DNA from: Victivallales bacterium
GTDB lineage: Bacteria > Verrucomicrobiota > Lentisphaeria > Oligosphaerales > Oligosphaeraceae
Direction of reading: 5' to 3'
Assembly: GCA_017963875.1 (NCBI GenBank)
Contig: JAGCTA010000546.1
Span: forward strand, 1-27,826
Length of the DNA: 27,826 bases
Each line of letters starts with the position of its first letter. The first letter of the stretch is position 1. Shown one piece after another: positions 15,832-24,110 of the stretch. The notes beneath the pieces are model-generated. The model was given only the letters and a program-made list of their open reading frames with translations. It did no database searches and was not told where the DNA came from. Made by a program: the position numbers and the translations under genes.

Positions 15832-17038
15832 TGTTATCTCCTACTAACCGCACATTACGCCCAACCCATGAAAAAACAACTACGCTAACAGCGGCGGTTG
15901 CCAAAAGCGGCGTGAAATACAACGTGAAACGACCATCGTTGTCATTGAAGGTAAGCGCGACAACCAACGCATGAGAAAAAAACATCGCTGCAATTGCCCA
16001 TGTCACCGCTGAGCGACGCAAGAGAATGAATGACGCGATGCCGAACACCGTAATCGGAAGATGAAACGCCAGAAGAAACAGATTGTGCAACAGCGAATAG
16101 GATGGTCGAATGCGTAGAAGCATCACGAACATGCGTTTCAGCATTAGCCATCCTGAAGCCAGTGGATGGCGCAGACCGTATAGCAAACCGTCTGCAATAG
16201 CCATTCGAGACATATCCGCTGGAGGCATATCGACTCGCCATAGTTCCTCCTGCCAGATGACTTCGCCAGTGTACAGTTTCATGACAGGGCTTTGCTGGCC
16301 GATGTCGCCAGAGGCAAACGTTGTCGTAATAATGACGAAAGCGCATGCGACCAAGACACTCGCGGTCGCTTTCATCCATGTCTTCTTAAGACACATGCAA
16401 CACCAGAAAATCAACGTAGCGGGTAGCAGAATCCAGCCTGTCGGACGCAGAAAAGCAGTGAGAACGAAGAACATGAACGCGATTGGCATCCGAATGAGGC
16501 GCGTATGCTCCGTCGCCCAAAGCGCAAGAAACGCGCTGATGCAGACACAGGATGTGTAGACGCTTTCCGTCATGATTGCGCAATGCCATGCGGCGAACTC
16601 TGGATTGAGCGCGAATAATGCGCCCGCGAGCCAGCCGCCCGCATTACCTGCAAGGCGTCTTCCAAGCGCGGTGACCGCAATGAGCGCTACAAGCGCGAAA
16701 AGCACCTGCACAATCACAATCATCTCGTTGAAAAGACCATACAAAAGACAGTATCCACTGTAGGCGCGCTGGACATCATCAAGCGGCTGGCCGTACAGAA
16801 TGGCGGCACCACCAGAGATGTACCGCCAGGAATCGCCCGTCAACCGTGCATTCGCAGGACTGACAACTACGCCTGATGGTCCTGAATAGCCGTGCATGGG
16901 AAAAACCTGAGGATGGTTGTACATGAACACAGTCAACAATATCAGAACAAGACCCAGAAGGCAGTTCTGCAAGAGTATTGGATGTTTTATGTTTTGCATG
17001 ACCGTGATATAAACAAAGTCGATTCGCCTTCGCATCAT
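15818..17038 (-). CDS. Polytopic membrane protein, GT-C (ArnT/PMT-like) candidate
   Basis: The product (406 residues from ATG 17038) has about ten hydrophobic helices. The layout resembles GT-C glycosyltransferases that use polyprenyl-phosphate sugars: an outer loop after helix 1 with GDSWRYISGGAAILYGQP, a helix pair ending in ALNPEFAAWHCAIMTESVY, and an AFLRPTGWILLPA segment. ALNP and TESVY-type motifs are frequent in PMT/ArnT-like proteins, but no decisive catalytic motif is clear. The ATG at 17038 overlaps the DUF2264 stop as ATGA; an in-frame ATG at 16999 is an alternative. Its stop overlaps the start of the glycyl radical enzyme by 14 bp. All three genes are therefore translationally coupled, which is unusual for a glycosyltransferase and a radical enzyme. 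Confidence 0.68.
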   Translation of the reverse strand: MMRRRIDFVYITVMQNIKHPILLQNCLLGLVLILLTVFMYNHPQVFPMHGYSGPSGVVVSPANARLTGDSWRYISGGAAILYGQPLDDVQRAYSGYCLLYGLFNEMIVIVQVLFALVALIAVTALGRRLAGNAGGWLAGALFALNPEFAAWHCAIMTESVYTSCVCISAFLALWATEHTRLIRMPIAFMFFVLTAFLRPTGWILLPATLIFWCCMCLKKTWMKATASVLVACAFVIITTTFASGDIGQQSPVMKLYTGEVIWQEELWRVDMPPADMSRMAIADGLLYGLRHPLASGWLMLKRMFVMLLRIRPSYSLLHNLFLLAFHLPITVFGIASFILLRRSAVTWAIAAMFFSHALVVALTFNDNDGRFTLYFTPLLATAAVSVVVFSWVGRNVRLVGDNNEHI

Positions 17039-18180
17039 GGAATCGCATGACGACAAACAGTGTCTTTCCCTGCCCAGATTTTCTTCTGTGTCCATGGCAT
17101 GTCTGGTTTCTGCCAAAATGGCGCGTTTTCAGGTAGCCCCAATGGGAGGAAAACTGCGGTGCACAGGTATAGACTGCCTGTTGAGATATAGGATTCTCCC
17201 ATGCGTGGTTGATGACCGAAGACGCCGATTCGGAGCCAGCCGTCATCATCGAACATATCCTTTGCTGACATCGTCTGGCGAATGACGGCAGTCAAACCTG
17301 AACGTGCTTGCGAAGGTGGCAAGTCGTCTGGGAGAAAACTAAGCAGCGCTGCCTGGGACAATGCCTGGAATGCGCCGAAACGATAGGCCAGTGAACGGCC
17401 AACGGCAGGATAGGTGCCTTCGGGCGAAATCAACTGCTCCAGAAATGAGGCGAAATGCGATGCTCGTGCCGTCACATCCGCCTGAAGCGAAGCCCATTCG
17501 CTGTGTTCGGTCGCAACTTCTGCCAAAATGTCGATAAGCATCGGTTGAATGACGAAACTGTTGTAGTAATTGAAATTGAAACGTGGACCATCACCGTACC
17601 AACCATCACCGAGATACCAATCCACATGCTTCGTCAATGCGTAGTCAATGCGCATGGCATCCCAGTCAGCGGCGTGTGCATGGTGAAGCAGGCATTCAAT
17701 GATGGCTGAAAACAAAAGCCAATTGTTCTTGAATGGCTTGCGCGTCCGTGTAGCACGCATTGCATCAAGCAGATGAGCCTTGACAGAAGCATCAAGTGGT
17801 TCCCATAGTTCCTTTGGTGCGCGCAGGATGCCCTGTGCCAGAAAGGCGGCATCGACAATCGGCTGCATTCCGTATGAGAAGTTCATGCAATCCGCCTTTG
17901 TTTTGTCACAGCAGTTGGCAAGGCATTCTCGTGCAAGTGAAGCGTAACGACAGCGAAGTTTTTCCTCCTCTTGATCTTGTGAATTGCCGCCCAGCCATGG
18001 TGCTATGCCCATGAGCGTCCTCCCGAATGCTTCCAGATAGGTACAGTTTTTCTTCTCCTCGGGAGAGCCCTGGCATTCCACGGGCATGTGTGCACGCAAT
18101 TCGTCCTGCGCTAGCGATTCAAGCACTGGAGAGACGATTTTCAGCATGGAATCCAGCCAAAATCTACGAACACTGTTCAT
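17035..18180 (-). CDS. DUF2264-family protein
   Basis: The 381-residue product matches my recollection of DUF2264. It has YLEAFGRTLMGIAPWL at residues 48-63, then a helical region, then VDWYLGDGWYGDGPRFNFNY at 186-205, continuing into YNSFVIQPML. The domain looks like an alpha/alpha barrel, as in sugar-active lyases and hydrolases, and is often found near carbohydrate catabolism genes. Activity is not established. Long members carry an extra C-terminal domain that is missing here. There is no signal peptide, so it should be cytoplasmic. It is the first gene of the coupled operon with the membrane protein and the glycyl radical enzyme. No Shine-Dalgarno sequence is seen, and a 10-bp tandem repeat lies about 35 bp upstream. 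Confidence 0.8.
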   Translation of the reverse strand: MNSVRRFWLDSMLKIVSPVLESLAQDELRAHMPVECQGSPEEKKNCTYLEAFGRTLMGIAPWLGGNSQDQEEEKLRCRYASLARECLANCCDKTKADCMNFSYGMQPIVDAAFLAQGILRAPKELWEPLDASVKAHLLDAMRATRTRKPFKNNWLLFSAIIECLLHHAHAADWDAMRIDYALTKHVDWYLGDGWYGDGPRFNFNYYNSFVIQPMLIDILAEVATEHSEWASLQADVTARASHFASFLEQLISPEGTYPAVGRSLAYRFGAFQALSQAALLSFLPDDLPPSQARSGLTAVIRQTMSAKDMFDDDGWLRIGVFGHQPRMGESYISTGSLYLCTAVFLPLGLPENAPFWQKPDMPWTQKKIWAGKDTVCRHAIP

Positions 18181-18213
18181 AATATCTGATTTTCCCGTTT
18201 TTTCTTATTCGTC

Positions 18214-18233
18214 TTATCACTAGTTATCACTAG
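18214..18233. repeat. Perfect 10-bp tandem repeat upstream of the DUF2264 operon
   Basis: TTATCACTAG occurs twice in direct succession (18214-18223 and 18224-18233), about 34 bp upstream of the DUF2264 start. The 10-bp period places both units on one face of the helix, as expected for a dimeric operator. It lies in the 56-bp gap after the small ORF at 18237-18488. Confidence 0.7.
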
Positions 18234-18236
18234 ATA

Positions 18237-18488
18237 TTAATGCATGTTCTGCTTATCACGTTGCGCCTTTTCCTCAGTAAACAGTTCACCAAGTTGAGCA
18301 GGACCATACCACCAGTATTTCGTTGCCTCTACTTGAAGTAACTTGTATGTGTCAGACTGGTAGAAATCAGTCATGATTTTTACAGGATCGTCGCCTGATT
18401 TCTTTGAAATGATATCCGCCATCAACGCAATCTTCGATGGTAGAATCAACCAAAGGTCCTCCTGTGTAAATGTCTCCTTCAATTTCAT
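18237..18488 (-). CDS. Small uncharacterised protein (83 aa)
   Basis: The 83-residue ORF begins MKLKETFTQEDLWLILPSK and includes YQSDTYKLLQVEATKYWWYG. It has an acidic/hydrophobic helical first half and a Trp/Tyr-rich second half. AAGAAG lies about 10 bp before the ATG at 18488. The pattern of a short helical protein with a SxTYxLL segment recalls small hypothetical proteins sometimes found beside toxin-antitoxin genes, but no partner is visible and I cannot name a family. It is co-directional with the DUF2264 operon, 56 bp upstream. It could be a leftover of a transferred element, because the surrounding 500 bp are AT-rich. Confidence 0.5.
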   Translation of the reverse strand: MKLKETFTQEDLWLILPSKIALMADIISKKSGDDPVKIMTDFYQSDTYKLLQVEATKYWWYGPAQLGELFTEEKAQRDKQNMH

Positions 18489-18746
18489 CTATGAATCTTC
18501 TTTTACTCTTGATGAATGCCCCATTCATCCTGAACTCAAAAAACTCAATAATCAATATATTCTTAGGTTCTTGGATTGCAAACATGTTCCTATATGTATA
18601 TTTTTACCTCTTATAAAATAGCCCATATTGAGAATTGAAAAAACTCATGGTGCTATTACGTTAATGCAAAAGTACATGTTCTCAACCATCAGTGCCGAGG
18701 CTTCACTTTGCCTCTCGCACATTTTCCATTGAAGGAGAAGGCACCT
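18489..18746. other. AT-rich intergenic stretch without a recognised gene
   Basis: This 258-bp spacer separates the minus-strand operon from the plus-strand polysaccharide operon. It is clearly more AT-rich than its neighbours and must carry the promoter of the latter. Poor candidates such as TTGAGA at about 18630 exist, but none is convincing. The last bases hold GGAGAAGG, the Shine-Dalgarno sequence for the start at 18747. Confidence 0.5.
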
Positions 18747-19769
18747 ATGAAAATCCTTGTAACAGGTTCTGCGGGATTCATCTGCGGCTATCTTGTCGAA
18801 GAATTGTTGCAACATGGCCATGTCATCTATGGGATAGACAATTTCTCAAAATACGGGAAAGTCGAGAAAAGTTATGACAAACATCCCAACTATCATTTCA
18901 CATACGGCGATGTAAAAGACATCGCACTGATGAAAGAACTTGCTTTGGAATGCGACCAGATGGTGTGTTGCGCTGCAATGATCGGCGGCATTTCCTATTT
19001 CCATGAATTCGCATACGACTTGCTGGCTGAAAATGAACGCATCCTTGCGTCATCATTTGATGCCGCGCTTTACGCGGCAGAACATGGAAACCTCAAAAAA
19101 GTCAACATCCTGAGTTCCAGCATGGTATATGAATCCGCTAATACGTACCCAAGCAAAGAGGGAGACCAGCGCCTGATTCCGCCTCCTATGAGTACGTACG
19201 GTTTTCAGAAACTGGCTTGTGAATATTACGCGCAAGGCGCGTGGGAACAGTACAAGCTGCCATATACGATCATCCGACCGTTCAATTGCGTCGGCACAGG
19301 CGAAAAACGCGCACTCTGCGACAGGCAGATTCAGTCGGGAAATGTCAAACTGGCGATGAGCCATGTCGTCCCTGACCTTGTGCAGAAATTGCTGAAGGGG
19401 CAGAACCCGTTGCATATCCTTGGTAATGGCAATCAGATACGTCATTACACGTATGGCGGAGACCTGGCACGGGGAATCCGTCTGTGCATCGAATCCCCCG
19501 CCGCAGTCAATGAGGACTTCAATCTTTCTACACCAGTTTCGACCACCGTACTTGAACTGGCAAGGCTCATCTGGACCAAAATCCGTGGCAACGACAACGA
19601 TTTTGCCGTGGTTTCCGATGAACCGTACAAATACGATGTCCAGAAACGCGTTCCATCGGTTGAAAAAGCGCAGCGTCTCCTCGGATTTACCGCTGACACC
19701 CCCCTCACCTCAATACTTGATGAAGTCATTCCGTGGATTCGCACGCAAATTGATATCGGGGGACTTTGA
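18747..19769 (+). CDS. NAD-dependent epimerase/dehydratase (extended SDR)
   Basis: The 340-residue product is an extended short-chain dehydrogenase/reductase acting on nucleotide sugars. It starts with MKILVTGSAGFICGYLVEEL, containing GxxGxxG. It then has GIDNFSKYG, a central SSSMVYES strand with the catalytic Ser region, STYGFQKLACEYY with the YxxxK pair, and TIIRPFNCVGTGE. Epimerisation or 4,6-dehydration of a UDP-, GDP- or dTDP-sugar is expected; the exact reaction is not clear. The start at 18747 follows GGAGAAGG; an upstream in-frame ATG at 18708 lacks one. The stop overlaps the next start by one base (TGATG). It heads a five-gene surface-polysaccharide-type operon. Confidence 0.88.
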   Translation: MKILVTGSAGFICGYLVEELLQHGHVIYGIDNFSKYGKVEKSYDKHPNYHFTYGDVKDIALMKELALECDQMVCCAAMIGGISYFHEFAYDLLAENERILASSFDAALYAAEHGNLKKVNILSSSMVYESANTYPSKEGDQRLIPPPMSTYGFQKLACEYYAQGAWEQYKLPYTIIRPFNCVGTGEKRALCDRQIQSGNVKLAMSHVVPDLVQKLLKGQNPLHILGNGNQIRHYTYGGDLARGIRLCIESPAAVNEDFNLSTPVSTTVLELARLIWTKIRGNDNDFAVVSDEPYKYDVQKRVPSVEKAQRLLGFTADTPLTSILDEVIPWIRTQIDIGGL

Positions 19770-20494
19770 TGCCAGATTTAAGCGTTGTCATTCCAGTGTA
19801 TAATGAAGGAGAGCATATCGCCACAATGCTCAATACATTATGCACACATATACCCGATGATTCACAAGTCATTATCGTCTATGACTTTGATGGCGACAAT
19901 ACCGTGCCAGTCGTCGAACGCATCCGCAATTCTCTGCCATTTGAAGTCACTCTTTTGAAGAATGACTTGGGGCGTGGAGTGCTTAACGCCTTGAAGGCAG
20001 GGCTGAAAGCCGCAATCGCGAAATTCGTGTTTGTCATGATGGCTGATCTGTCGGACCCGCCAGACATCATCCCGACGATGCTTGAAAAAGCAGAAAAAGA
20101 AAAACTTGATGTTGTCTGTGCTTCGCGTTTCATGCCAGGCGGAACCCATGAAGGCGGACCATGGCTCAAAAACCTGCTTTCGAAATGCGCAGGACTCTCA
20201 TTGTGGTACCTGACAAGCATTCCGACGCATGATCCGACAAATAACTTCAAGTTGTATAGCCGTGCGTTCCTTATGGAGACTCCTATCGAAAGCGCAGGTG
20301 GCTTTGAAATTGCATTGGAACTGACCGTGAAGGCATGGAAACACGGCTGGAATGTCGGCGAAGTACCTTCCTCATGGCGTGAAAGAAGTGGAGGCAAATC
20401 CAACTTCAAATTATGGAAATGGCTTCCGCATTACCTGAAATGGTATTTTTACGCCCTATTTGCTCCTAGGCGCAAACGATTGCATGACAAATAA
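19769..20494 (+). CDS. Glycosyltransferase family 2 (dolichyl-phosphate-mannose-synthase-like)
   Basis: The 241-residue product is a GT-A fold, family 2 glycosyltransferase. It begins LSVVIPVYNEGEHI, has VYDFDGD (37-43) and the MADLSDPPD segment (91-99). The latter corresponds to the MDADxQDPP metal/nucleotide-binding region of DPM1/GtrB-type enzymes, which transfer a sugar to polyprenyl phosphate. There is no C-terminal membrane helix pair, so it is the soluble or peripheral DPM1-like form. The ATG overlaps the preceding stop by one base. The membrane protein gene follows after 17 bp. It may load the lipid-linked sugar used by that membrane protein. Confidence 0.9.
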   Translation: MPDLSVVIPVYNEGEHIATMLNTLCTHIPDDSQVIIVYDFDGDNTVPVVERIRNSLPFEVTLLKNDLGRGVLNALKAGLKAAIAKFVFVMMADLSDPPDIIPTMLEKAEKEKLDVVCASRFMPGGTHEGGPWLKNLLSKCAGLSLWYLTSIPTHDPTNNFKLYSRAFLMETPIESAGGFEIALELTVKAWKHGWNVGEVPSSWRERSGGKSNFKLWKWLPHYLKWYFYALFAPRRKRLHDK

Positions 20495-20511
20495 TTGGAT
20501 TTTGTCTCCAG

Positions 20512-21738
20512 ATGCCTGAACTTGAATTACATAGAACTAACAACAACCTTTGGCGCAACCGAGCGCTATGGTTCGTGCTTCTTTGTGTCTGGACACGTCT
20601 GGCGACATTGCAGATGCATCATCCTTTTTTCGACTTTGACGAAAATTTCCCCTACTACCTTTTGACGTACCGTCTGGAATTCACCCCACGAGCAGTTATC
20701 GGGACAATCTATGATTTCCTAAAGACCAGTTGCGGCATCAATTGGAAACTCTTCTGCGTTCTCCGTTTCGCATTTTCTATTTTCGCCTATAGCACCGCCA
20801 CTATCGCCGTCTTCCTTGCTCTCCAATCAATACCGAACCGCAAATTCGCCATTCTGCTTGGGCTGTTTGCCTTTGCCATGCCAAGTGTCTTCCACCCTGC
20901 CGCCATTATCACGATGTTCGACATCTATATTGTCTTCATCATGCTAATCTGCACTTTAATTACATTGAAAGCACGCACAGCACTTTACGTCTTTGTCCCG
21001 CCTTTATGCGCACTGGCGGTTCTAATTCATGAGAACTTCATCTTCATGTATCTGCCTTTTCTTTTGGGACTGCATGCATGGCGAGGCGAACTGGGAAGTC
21101 TCCAAGGCCGAATCAAAGCATTTTTGACGGCACTCGCGACTCTAGGCACGTTTGCCGTGCTGTCAATCCATCGCTCTCATCTGCATACGCGACTAGACGC
21201 ACTTGAAACATTGAACCAATCACTCATTCAACGAGCAGCCGAGCATGGTTTTGATTCATCTCATTGCCTTGTGACACTTGAAATGACATATTGGGAACAC
21301 ATCAAATCCGTATGGAGTCATTTCTTCCTTGAACAATACGGCCCCTATCAACTGGCTATCAATGCCATTTCGCTGATTATTTTGATACCAGCCGCCGTGA
21401 TTGTCGCCAAACTCTGGCTCAACGCCTGGAGACAGATTCCAGCGGAGGCACGGCATCGGTTCTTCTGCCTCCTTCTCTCATGCTTTGGTGCATGCGGTCT
21501 TTTCATTGTCGCCCACGACTGTATCCGCTGGATGACCGCAATTTTCATTTGCCATATCGCTTCCCTCATCATTTTATACACCGATAGAAAACTTTCCCTC
21601 CGCTGCGAACTGACGCATTGTCAATGTGTACGATGGTGTGCAGTCTGTCTGTTCTATCTTTGCCTTGACCCGCCATCAGCTGTTTGCTTCCCCGTTGCCG
21701 ACCTGCTGGCATATCCCATTTTCAAACTGTGCATGTAA
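20512..21738 (+). CDS. Polytopic membrane protein of unknown function
   Basis: The 408-residue product has about ten hydrophobic segments. After the first helix comes an outer loop, HHPFFDFDENFPYYLLTYRL, with acidic residues, as seen in GT-C transferases. No named family motif is recognised. The last 60 residues are Cys-rich (CELTHCQCVRWCAVCLFYLC), which is unusual for a membrane protein tail. It lies between a GT2 gene (17-bp gap) and a nucleotide-sugar dehydrogenase gene (12-bp gap), so roles as a lipid-linked-sugar transferase or polysaccharide polymerase are plausible inferences. Confidence 0.75.
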   Translation: MPELELHRTNNNLWRNRALWFVLLCVWTRLATLQMHHPFFDFDENFPYYLLTYRLEFTPRAVIGTIYDFLKTSCGINWKLFCVLRFAFSIFAYSTATIAVFLALQSIPNRKFAILLGLFAFAMPSVFHPAAIITMFDIYIVFIMLICTLITLKARTALYVFVPPLCALAVLIHENFIFMYLPFLLGLHAWRGELGSLQGRIKAFLTALATLGTFAVLSIHRSHLHTRLDALETLNQSLIQRAAEHGFDSSHCLVTLEMTYWEHIKSVWSHFFLEQYGPYQLAINAISLIILIPAAVIVAKLWLNAWRQIPAEARHRFFCLLLSCFGACGLFIVAHDCIRWMTAIFICHIASLIILYTDRKLSLRCELTHCQCVRWCAVCLFYLCLDPPSAVCFPVADLLAYPIFKLCM

Positions 21739-21750
21739 GAGGTGGATTCC

Positions 21751-22914
21751 ATGAAAAAAATCGCTATTATCGGTGGTTGCGGCCACGTGGGCATCCCACT
21801 TGGCCTTGCACTCGCCCACAAAGGGTTCCAAACCACGCTTATCGATAAAAATGTCGTCGCTGTTGACTGTATTAGCCACGGAAAACTCCCTTTCTATGAA
21901 GAGGGAGCCGAACAAATTCTTATAGAAACGCTTGGAAAAACACTCCATGTCACGACGGATTCTTCTGCCGCACAGCAGTGCGACGCGATGATTTTCGTCA
22001 TCGGCACGCCTGTCGATGAGCACATGAACCCATGCGTCAATGCTGTCATGCAGACAATTTCCGATTACATCCCCCTCATGTCAAACGACCAGTTGATTAT
22101 TCTTCGAAGCACTTTGTATCCAGGGACTTTCAGAATCATTGAGAATATGCTTAAAAATGCAGGAATCCACCCGAAGCTTTCCTTTTGCCCAGAGAGAATC
22201 CAGCAGGGGAAAGGCATTCAGGAAATTTTCTCGCTGCCACAGATTATCTCTGGCGACACGTCTGAGGCACTAGAAGACGCAAGAGGTATTTTCTCCCGCC
22301 TGACGAACACCATCATCGAAGCGACTCCTGAAGAAGCCGAACTGGCAAAACTAATGACAAACAGTTGGCGCTATTTGGAATTCGCTATTGCAAATCAGTT
22401 CTACATCATGGCCCAAAGTTCAGGCATTGATTTCCATAAACTCTTCGATATCATGACGACCGACTATCCGCGCGCAAAGCACTTCGCCAAGCCTGGTCTC
22501 GCTGCGGGGCCGTGCCTCCTGAAAGACACCCTTCAACTGGCTTCCTTCTACAACAACAATTTCTTCCTTGGCCATTCCGCAATGCTTGTCAATGAAGGAC
22601 TTCCAAATTTCCTTGTCGAAGAACTGGAAAGGAAACTTGGACGGTCGCTGAATGGGCTGAAAATCGCCATTTTCGGCATGACATTCAAAGTTGACAGCGA
22701 TGACATCCGCGATTCTCTTTCCTTTAAAATCAAGAAAAAACTGGAACAGAAACTCGCAATCGTCATGCCTGTCGATCCCTATTTGCATGACATGTTTTCA
22801 ATTGAAGATGCCTTGGCCACCGCCGACGGCATCATCTTGGGCGCACCACATACGGCTTTCAGAGACATCCACCCGTCTGTGCCATTCGTGGATTGCTGGA
22901 ATCTTTGGAAATAA
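21751..22914 (+). CDS. Nucleotide-sugar dehydrogenase, WecC (UDP-ManNAc dehydrogenase)-like
   Basis: The 387-residue product belongs to the UDP-glucose/GDP-mannose dehydrogenase family, which oxidises a sugar C6 to a carboxylate with two NAD. It has the Rossmann start IAIIGGCGHVGIPLG, FVIGTPVDE, ILRSTLYPGT, SFCPERIQQGK, the catalytic Lys200 in ELAKLMTNSWR, and Cys255/Lys258 in AAGPCLLKDT. AGPCLxKDT is the form found in WecC-type enzymes, in contrast to GGSCFPKD of UDP-glucose dehydrogenase, so an N-acetyl-hexosamine substrate is favoured. The C-terminal domain (IAIFGMTFKVDSDDIRDS) is typical. AAGAGGTGG precedes the ATG. It is in the same operon as the SDR and GT2 genes. Confidence 0.9.
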   Translation: MKKIAIIGGCGHVGIPLGLALAHKGFQTTLIDKNVVAVDCISHGKLPFYEEGAEQILIETLGKTLHVTTDSSAAQQCDAMIFVIGTPVDEHMNPCVNAVMQTISDYIPLMSNDQLIILRSTLYPGTFRIIENMLKNAGIHPKLSFCPERIQQGKGIQEIFSLPQIISGDTSEALEDARGIFSRLTNTIIEATPEEAELAKLMTNSWRYLEFAIANQFYIMAQSSGIDFHKLFDIMTTDYPRAKHFAKPGLAAGPCLLKDTLQLASFYNNNFFLGHSAMLVNEGLPNFLVEELERKLGRSLNGLKIAIFGMTFKVDSDDIRDSLSFKIKKKLEQKLAIVMPVDPYLHDMFSIEDALATADGIILGAPHTAFRDIHPSVPFVDCWNLWK

Positions 22915-22932
22915 ACCTCCCATATACAAAGC

Positions 22933-23970
22933 ATGACTGAATCCATTCACCATTGTCAACGCAAAAACCTTGCAGTCGGCCATTTTTACAATGAGCCATT
23001 CATCGAAGCCTGTAAACCTTGGGTCCAACGCATCGCTGAAGTCTTTTTCGCTTGGCCAGGCGTGCTTTCCTGCCGCCCAGCCCCCGAATTCACGGATGAT
23101 GTTCGTGAACGGCTTTTTTCGGACCTCCGCTGGTGCCGAGAAAACGGCATCAGACTTGATACCCTCTTCAACTGCAACTGCTACGGTGAACAGGCAATCA
23201 GTACCGAACTGGCTAATTTCGTGGTTTCCGTTATAGACGAAATGGATGACAAAGGCCTGTCACCAGATATCGTAACTACAACGTCGCCATTCATCGCAAC
23301 CATTATTCGACGCCATTTTCCCCATATTCGTATCCGTGCTTCCGTCAATCTCCGCGCACATGGGACACTTGGCATGGAAGCCGTTCAGGAACTCTTTGAC
23401 GAATACTACATCAGCAGGGAATACCAACGCAGTTTCCCGTATGTCGAAAATGCCGCAAAATGGGCGAAAATGCATGGCAAACAACTTGGAATGCAGGTCA
23501 ATAGTGGCTGCCTCCGCGACTGCCCATTCCAAATCTTTCATGACAATCTTCATGGACATAATCGTCCACGCATCGCAGAACAGGCAAAAGCACTTGACTT
23601 CTCCTTCTTTCGCTGCCGCACGCATTACGAACGCGACAATGTACGGGAAGACATCCTCAAAGCGACTTGGATCCGCCCCGAAGACGTGCCGCTTTGGGAA
23701 CCTTACGTCAGCCTTTTCAAAATTGCTACACGGCGAATCAACCAGCCGACTAAAATATTGAATGCGTATGCATCATACAATTACGACGGCAACCTTTTGG
23801 ATCTTCTAGACCCAGTCCACGCAGATATCTTTGCGCCAGACATCATCGACAACAAGAGTTTTCCCTCAAACTGGGCAACGAGCGGCATAGGAAACGAATG
23901 CGCCATGAACTGCACTCATTGCGGCAAGTGCGCAACAATACTTGCCCAAGTCATGCACACGCCCAAATGA
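22933..23970 (+). CDS. Peptidase-U32-like, probable Fe-S barrel protein
   Basis: The 345-residue product resembles the peptidase U32/UbiU-UbiV group, TIM-barrel-like proteins that often hold a [4Fe-4S] cluster. Supporting segments are LFNCNCYGE (C81, C83), QVNSGCLRDCPFQIFHDN (C193, C197), SLFKIATRR (family FKIxGR), and a C-terminal C323-x3-C327-x2-C330-x2-C333 set (ECAMNCTHCGKCA). The last could hold a second cluster. No CxxxCxxC radical SAM motif occurs at the N-terminus. It closes the polysaccharide operon, 18 bp after the dehydrogenase. U32-like proteins act in hydroxylation without O2, tRNA modification or proteolysis; a role in sugar modification is suggested only by context. Confidence 0.65.
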   Translation: MTESIHHCQRKNLAVGHFYNEPFIEACKPWVQRIAEVFFAWPGVLSCRPAPEFTDDVRERLFSDLRWCRENGIRLDTLFNCNCYGEQAISTELANFVVSVIDEMDDKGLSPDIVTTTSPFIATIIRRHFPHIRIRASVNLRAHGTLGMEAVQELFDEYYISREYQRSFPYVENAAKWAKMHGKQLGMQVNSGCLRDCPFQIFHDNLHGHNRPRIAEQAKALDFSFFRCRTHYERDNVREDILKATWIRPEDVPLWEPYVSLFKIATRRINQPTKILNAYASYNYDGNLLDLLDPVHADIFAPDIIDNKSFPSNWATSGIGNECAMNCTHCGKCATILAQVMHTPK

Positions 23971-24008
23971 TGCATCTGCCCTTTGCCGCCATGCACCGCT
24001 AGTCCAAT

Positions 24009-24028
24009 GCAGGCGGCGCAGCCGCCTG
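24009..24028. repeat. GC-rich palindrome, copy 1
   Basis: CAGGCGGC and GCCGCCTG are 8-base perfect inverse complements around GCA (24010-24028), preceded by G. An identical 20-bp unit occurs 71 bp downstream. There is no T tract, so it does not look like a classical intrinsic terminator. It lies between the convergent U32-like and recA genes and resembles a REP-type dispersed palindrome. Confidence 0.75.
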
Positions 24029-24079
24029 AATCCCTGCATCTTGCGCAACAATCCTTGCGTCATGCGCCGCTTATCCTGT

Positions 24080-24099
24080 GCAGGCGGCGCAGCCGCCTG
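24080..24099. repeat. GC-rich palindrome, copy 2
   Basis: This is an exact second copy of the 20-bp unit at 24009-24028, located 11 bp beyond the recA stop codon. The close pairing and the convergent intergenic location fit REP/BIME-like elements or factor-assisted transcript ends for recA. No RAYT-type transposase is in the window. Confidence 0.75.
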
Positions 24100-24110
24100 G
24101 AAACCCGCCG

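Noticed and set aside
15818..17116. Longer N-terminus for the GT-C-like protein starting at 17116
   Set aside because: It would overlap the DUF2264 gene by 82 bp. The ATGA start at 17038 gives ordinary coupling and the extra residues are polar without features.
24009..24099. CRISPR-like repeat pair
   Set aside because: Only two short palindromic units, a single 51-bp spacer and no cas genes. Better explained as a REP-like palindrome.
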